Shown here: piece after piece, positions 62,277 to 64,000 of the stretch
How the letters are laid out: each line of letters starts with the position of its first letter
How positions within the stretch are numbered: position 1 is the first letter of the stretch
Assembly (NCBI RefSeq): GCF_002300165.1
Contig: NZ_MLCE01000029.1
Coordinates: forward strand, 13,180 to 77,179
Length of the DNA: 64,000 bases
Reading direction: 5' to 3'
Source: Streptomyces sp. Tue6028
Lineage (GTDB): Bacteria; Actinomycetota; Actinomycetes; Streptomycetales; Streptomycetaceae
Made by a program: the position numbers and the translations under genes
The notes under the pieces: model-generated
The model's database searches: none
What the model was told of the DNA's origin: nothing
The model's input: only the letters and a program-made list of their open reading frames with translations

Positions 62277-64000
62277 CTACTCACGGTCCTCGGCCGTCGA
62301 GCGCCTCCGCATCGCGAAGAACGCCCCGATGCCCGCGAGGACGAGGACGCCCGCGACGATGCCGATGATGACGCCCGTCGAGCTCGAACTGTCGGAGGAC
62401 TCACCGGAGGAGCCCGCCGGGACCGCCGACCACCAGCTCCAGTAACCGTCCTGGCCGTAGATGTTGCCCGCAGCCTTCGGCATCGTCTCGATCGACTTGA
62501 TCTGGTCGGTGCGGTAGGCCTCGACCGCGTTCGGGTACGCCATGACGTTCATGTACCCGGTGTCGTACAGCCGCGACTCCATCTGCTTGACGATGTCCGC
62601 CCGCTTGGCGGTGTCGTACTCGGCGAGCTGCTGGTCGTACAGCTCGTCGTACTTCTTGTCGCAGATGAAGTTGTCCGTGGCCCCGGTGTCCTTGGGGGTG
62701 GCGGGCAGCGCCCCGCAGGTGTGGATCGACAGGACGAAGTCGGGGTCGGGGTTGACCGACCAGCCGTCGAACGCCAGGTCGTAGGTGCCCGCCAGCCAGG
62801 GGTCGGTCACGTTGTCCAGGCAGTTGAGGGTGACACCGATGCCCAGCTTGCCGTACCACTCCTTCAGGTACTGTCCGACCGCCTTGTCGTTCGGGTCGGT
62901 GGCGTGGCAGAGGACCCGGTAGTTGATCGGCTTGCCGTTCTTCTCGACGCGCTTGCCGTCACCGTTCTTCTTGTAGCCCGCCTCGTCGAGGAGCTTCGCG
63001 GCCCTGGCCGGGTCGTACGTCAGCTGCTGGCTCGCCTCCGGCTTCCAGAAGTACGTCGAGAAGCGCGGCGGGATGTAGCCCTCGCCCTCCACGGCATGGC
63101 CCTGGAAGACCTTGTCGATGAGGGTCTTCCGGTCGATCGCGAGGAAGAGCGCCTGACGCACCTTCTGGTCGAGCAGGGACTCGGCGCCGTCACCGAACTT
63201 CTTGCCGTTCTTCGCCTGGGCGCCGGGGTTGGTGGCGAGGGCGTAGAAGCGGCGGCCGGGGGCGTCGTTCACCTTGATGTTCTGCTGGCTCTTGAGTGCC
63301 GTCGACTGGGCCGGCGTGAGGCCGGAGACGAAGGACACCTCGCCCTTCTGGAGGGCGGCGACGGCCGCGTCGCCGTCCTTGTAGTACTTGAAGACCAGCT
63401 CGTCGAACTTGGGGGCACCCCGCCAGAAGCTCTTGTTGGGCTTCAGGCGTACGTAGCTGTCCGGCTTGTAGTCCGTCAGGATGAACGGCCCGTTGCCGAC
63501 GATCGGGAACTGCTTGTCGTTGTTGAACTTCGTGAAGTCCCCGACCTTCTCCCAGACGTGCTTGGGCACGATCGGCACGTCGAGCGCGGCCATCGTGGCC
63601 TGCGGCTTCTTCAGCTCGATGACGAGCTTGGTGGCGCTGGGGGCCGTGACCTTCTTGAAGTTGCCGACGAAGCTGCCGTTCGCGGTGGCCGCGCCCTCGT
63701 CGGTCATCATCTTGTTGAACGTCCAGGCCGCGTCCTCGGCGGTGGCCTGCTGACCGTCCGACCACTTCGAGTTCGACCGGATCGTGTAGGTCCAGGTGAG
63801 CTTGTCGGCGGACGGCTCCCACTTGGTGGCGAGGCCGGGGATCGCGTGGTTGTCCGCCGGATCGTAGTTGGTCAGGTACTCGTACATGAGCCGGTGGATG
63901 CTCGTGCTGACCAGCCGTGACGCCAGGAACGGACTCAGCGAGTCGACGCTCTGCGCGACCGCGACGGTGAGGACCTTCTTGTTCTCCTTGGCCTGGGCCT
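62277..64000 (-). CDS. Peptide-binding protein (SBP family 5), 5' end outside the window, with a C-terminal membrane helix
   Basis: Extracytoplasmic solute-binding protein of family 5 for the importer encoded downstream. The frame stays open to the window edge; codons before the ATG at 63887 read ...VLTVAVAQSVDSLSPFLASR, the typical mature N-terminus, so that ATG is internal and the signal peptide lies beyond 64000. Family motifs include MYEYLTNYDP, WTYTIRSNSKWSDGQ and RQALFLAIDRKTLID. The C-terminus is unusual: a Ser-rich linker (ESSDSSSST) and one membrane helix (VIIGIVAGVLVLAGIGAFFA) followed by RRR. The protein would thus be held by its C-terminal end, perhaps in place of a lipid anchor. 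No LPXTG sortase motif is seen. Confidence 0.9.
   Translation of the reverse strand, partial: AQAKENKKVLTVAVAQSVDSLSPFLASRLVSTSIHRLMYEYLTNYDPADNHAIPGLATKWEPSADKLTWTYTIRSNSKWSDGQQATAEDAAWTFNKMMTDEGAATANGSFVGNFKKVTAPSATKLVIELKKPQATMAALDVPIVPKHVWEKVGDFTKFNNDKQFPIVGNGPFILTDYKPDSYVRLKPNKSFWRGAPKFDELVFKYYKDGDAAVAALQKGEVSFVSGLTPAQSTALKSQQNIKVNDAPGRRFYALATNPGAQAKNGKKFGDGAESLLDQKVRQALFLAIDRKTLIDKVFQGHAVEGEGYIPPRFSTYFWKPEASQQLTYDPARAAKLLDEAGYKKNGDGKRVEKNGKPINYRVLCHATDPNDKAVGQYLKEWYGKLGIGVTLNCLDNVTDPWLAGTYDLAFDGWSVNPDPDFVLSIHTCGALPATPKDTGATDNFICDKKYDELYDQQLAEYDTAKRADIVKQMESRLYDTGYMNVMAYPNAVEAYRTDQIKSIETMPKAAGNIYGQDGYWSWWSAVPAGSSGESSDSSSSTGVIIGIVAGVLVLAGIGAFFAMRRRSTAEDRE

Overview
This window reads as a piece of a Streptomyces chromosome. 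Coding DNA is very GC-rich, GTG starts are frequent, several secreted proteins carry twin-arginine or lipobox signals, and the gene order chitinase - gabT - aldehyde dehydrogenase - (variable region) - dxr - M50 protease - ispG - proS - rimP - nusA - infB - rbfA - truB - ribF matches what I recall of the S. coelicolor core (around SCO5673 to SCO5711). No tRNA, rRNA, CRISPR array, insertion sequence or prophage was recognised. Species cannot be fixed from the sequence.

Layout. (1) 1-11.2 kb: a secreted GH18 chitinase with a DasR-type site in its promoter, a PAP2 phosphatase, and a GABA-catabolism neighbourhood (gabT, a membrane ATPase, a PucR regulator, a succinate-semialdehyde-dehydrogenase-like enzyme), then a small SRPBCC protein. 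(2) 11.4-29.9 kb: an accessory glycan block. A GH3 enzyme diverges from a long co-oriented series: sugar-binding lipoprotein, two permeases, GH74, GH42, GH95, GH12. This meets a convergent GH31 gene and a LacI-family regulator. GH74 and GH12 endo-enzymes, GH31 (alpha-xylosidase), GH95 (alpha-L-fucosidase), GH42 (beta-galactosidase) and GH3 (beta-glucosidase) together cover the bonds of fucogalacto-xyloglucan, so I read the block as a xyloglucan utilisation locus. Four copies of the palindrome TCGAAGCGCTTCGA (one with a mismatch) lie only in the two control regions of this block, and I infer that they are the LacI operators.

(3) 30.3-35.7 kb: an acyl-CoA dehydrogenase, then a two-gene unit of an unknown 161-residue protein and a full-length SecA-like ATPase, preceded by a hairpin-rich leader. 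(4) 35.8-43.2 kb: isoprenoid and housekeeping genes (dxr, a RseP/Rip1-type protease, ispG, two GNAT acetyltransferases, proS). (5) 43.5-45.6 kb: a minus-strand unit of a lipoprotein, a ferritin-like protein and an APH-like protein that lacks the kinase catalytic residues. (6) 45.8-52.8 kb: the classic rimP-nusA-ylxR-infB-ylxP-rbfA-truB translation operon, with three overlapping mini-reading-frames just before infB. (7) 53.1-57.0 kb: a 1300-residue trypsin-fold/NTPase fusion whose protease serine and P-loop lysine are both replaced. (8) 57.1-58.1 kb: ribF, followed by a strong two-way terminator. (9) 58.2-64 kb: a minus-strand five-gene peptide (Dpp/Opp-type) ABC importer, its binding protein cut by the window edge.

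Most worth pursuing: the xyloglucan locus and its operators, the accessory SecA with its partner and structured leader, the degenerate trypsin-NTPase, the APH-like pseudokinase, and the mini-ORF cascade before infB.
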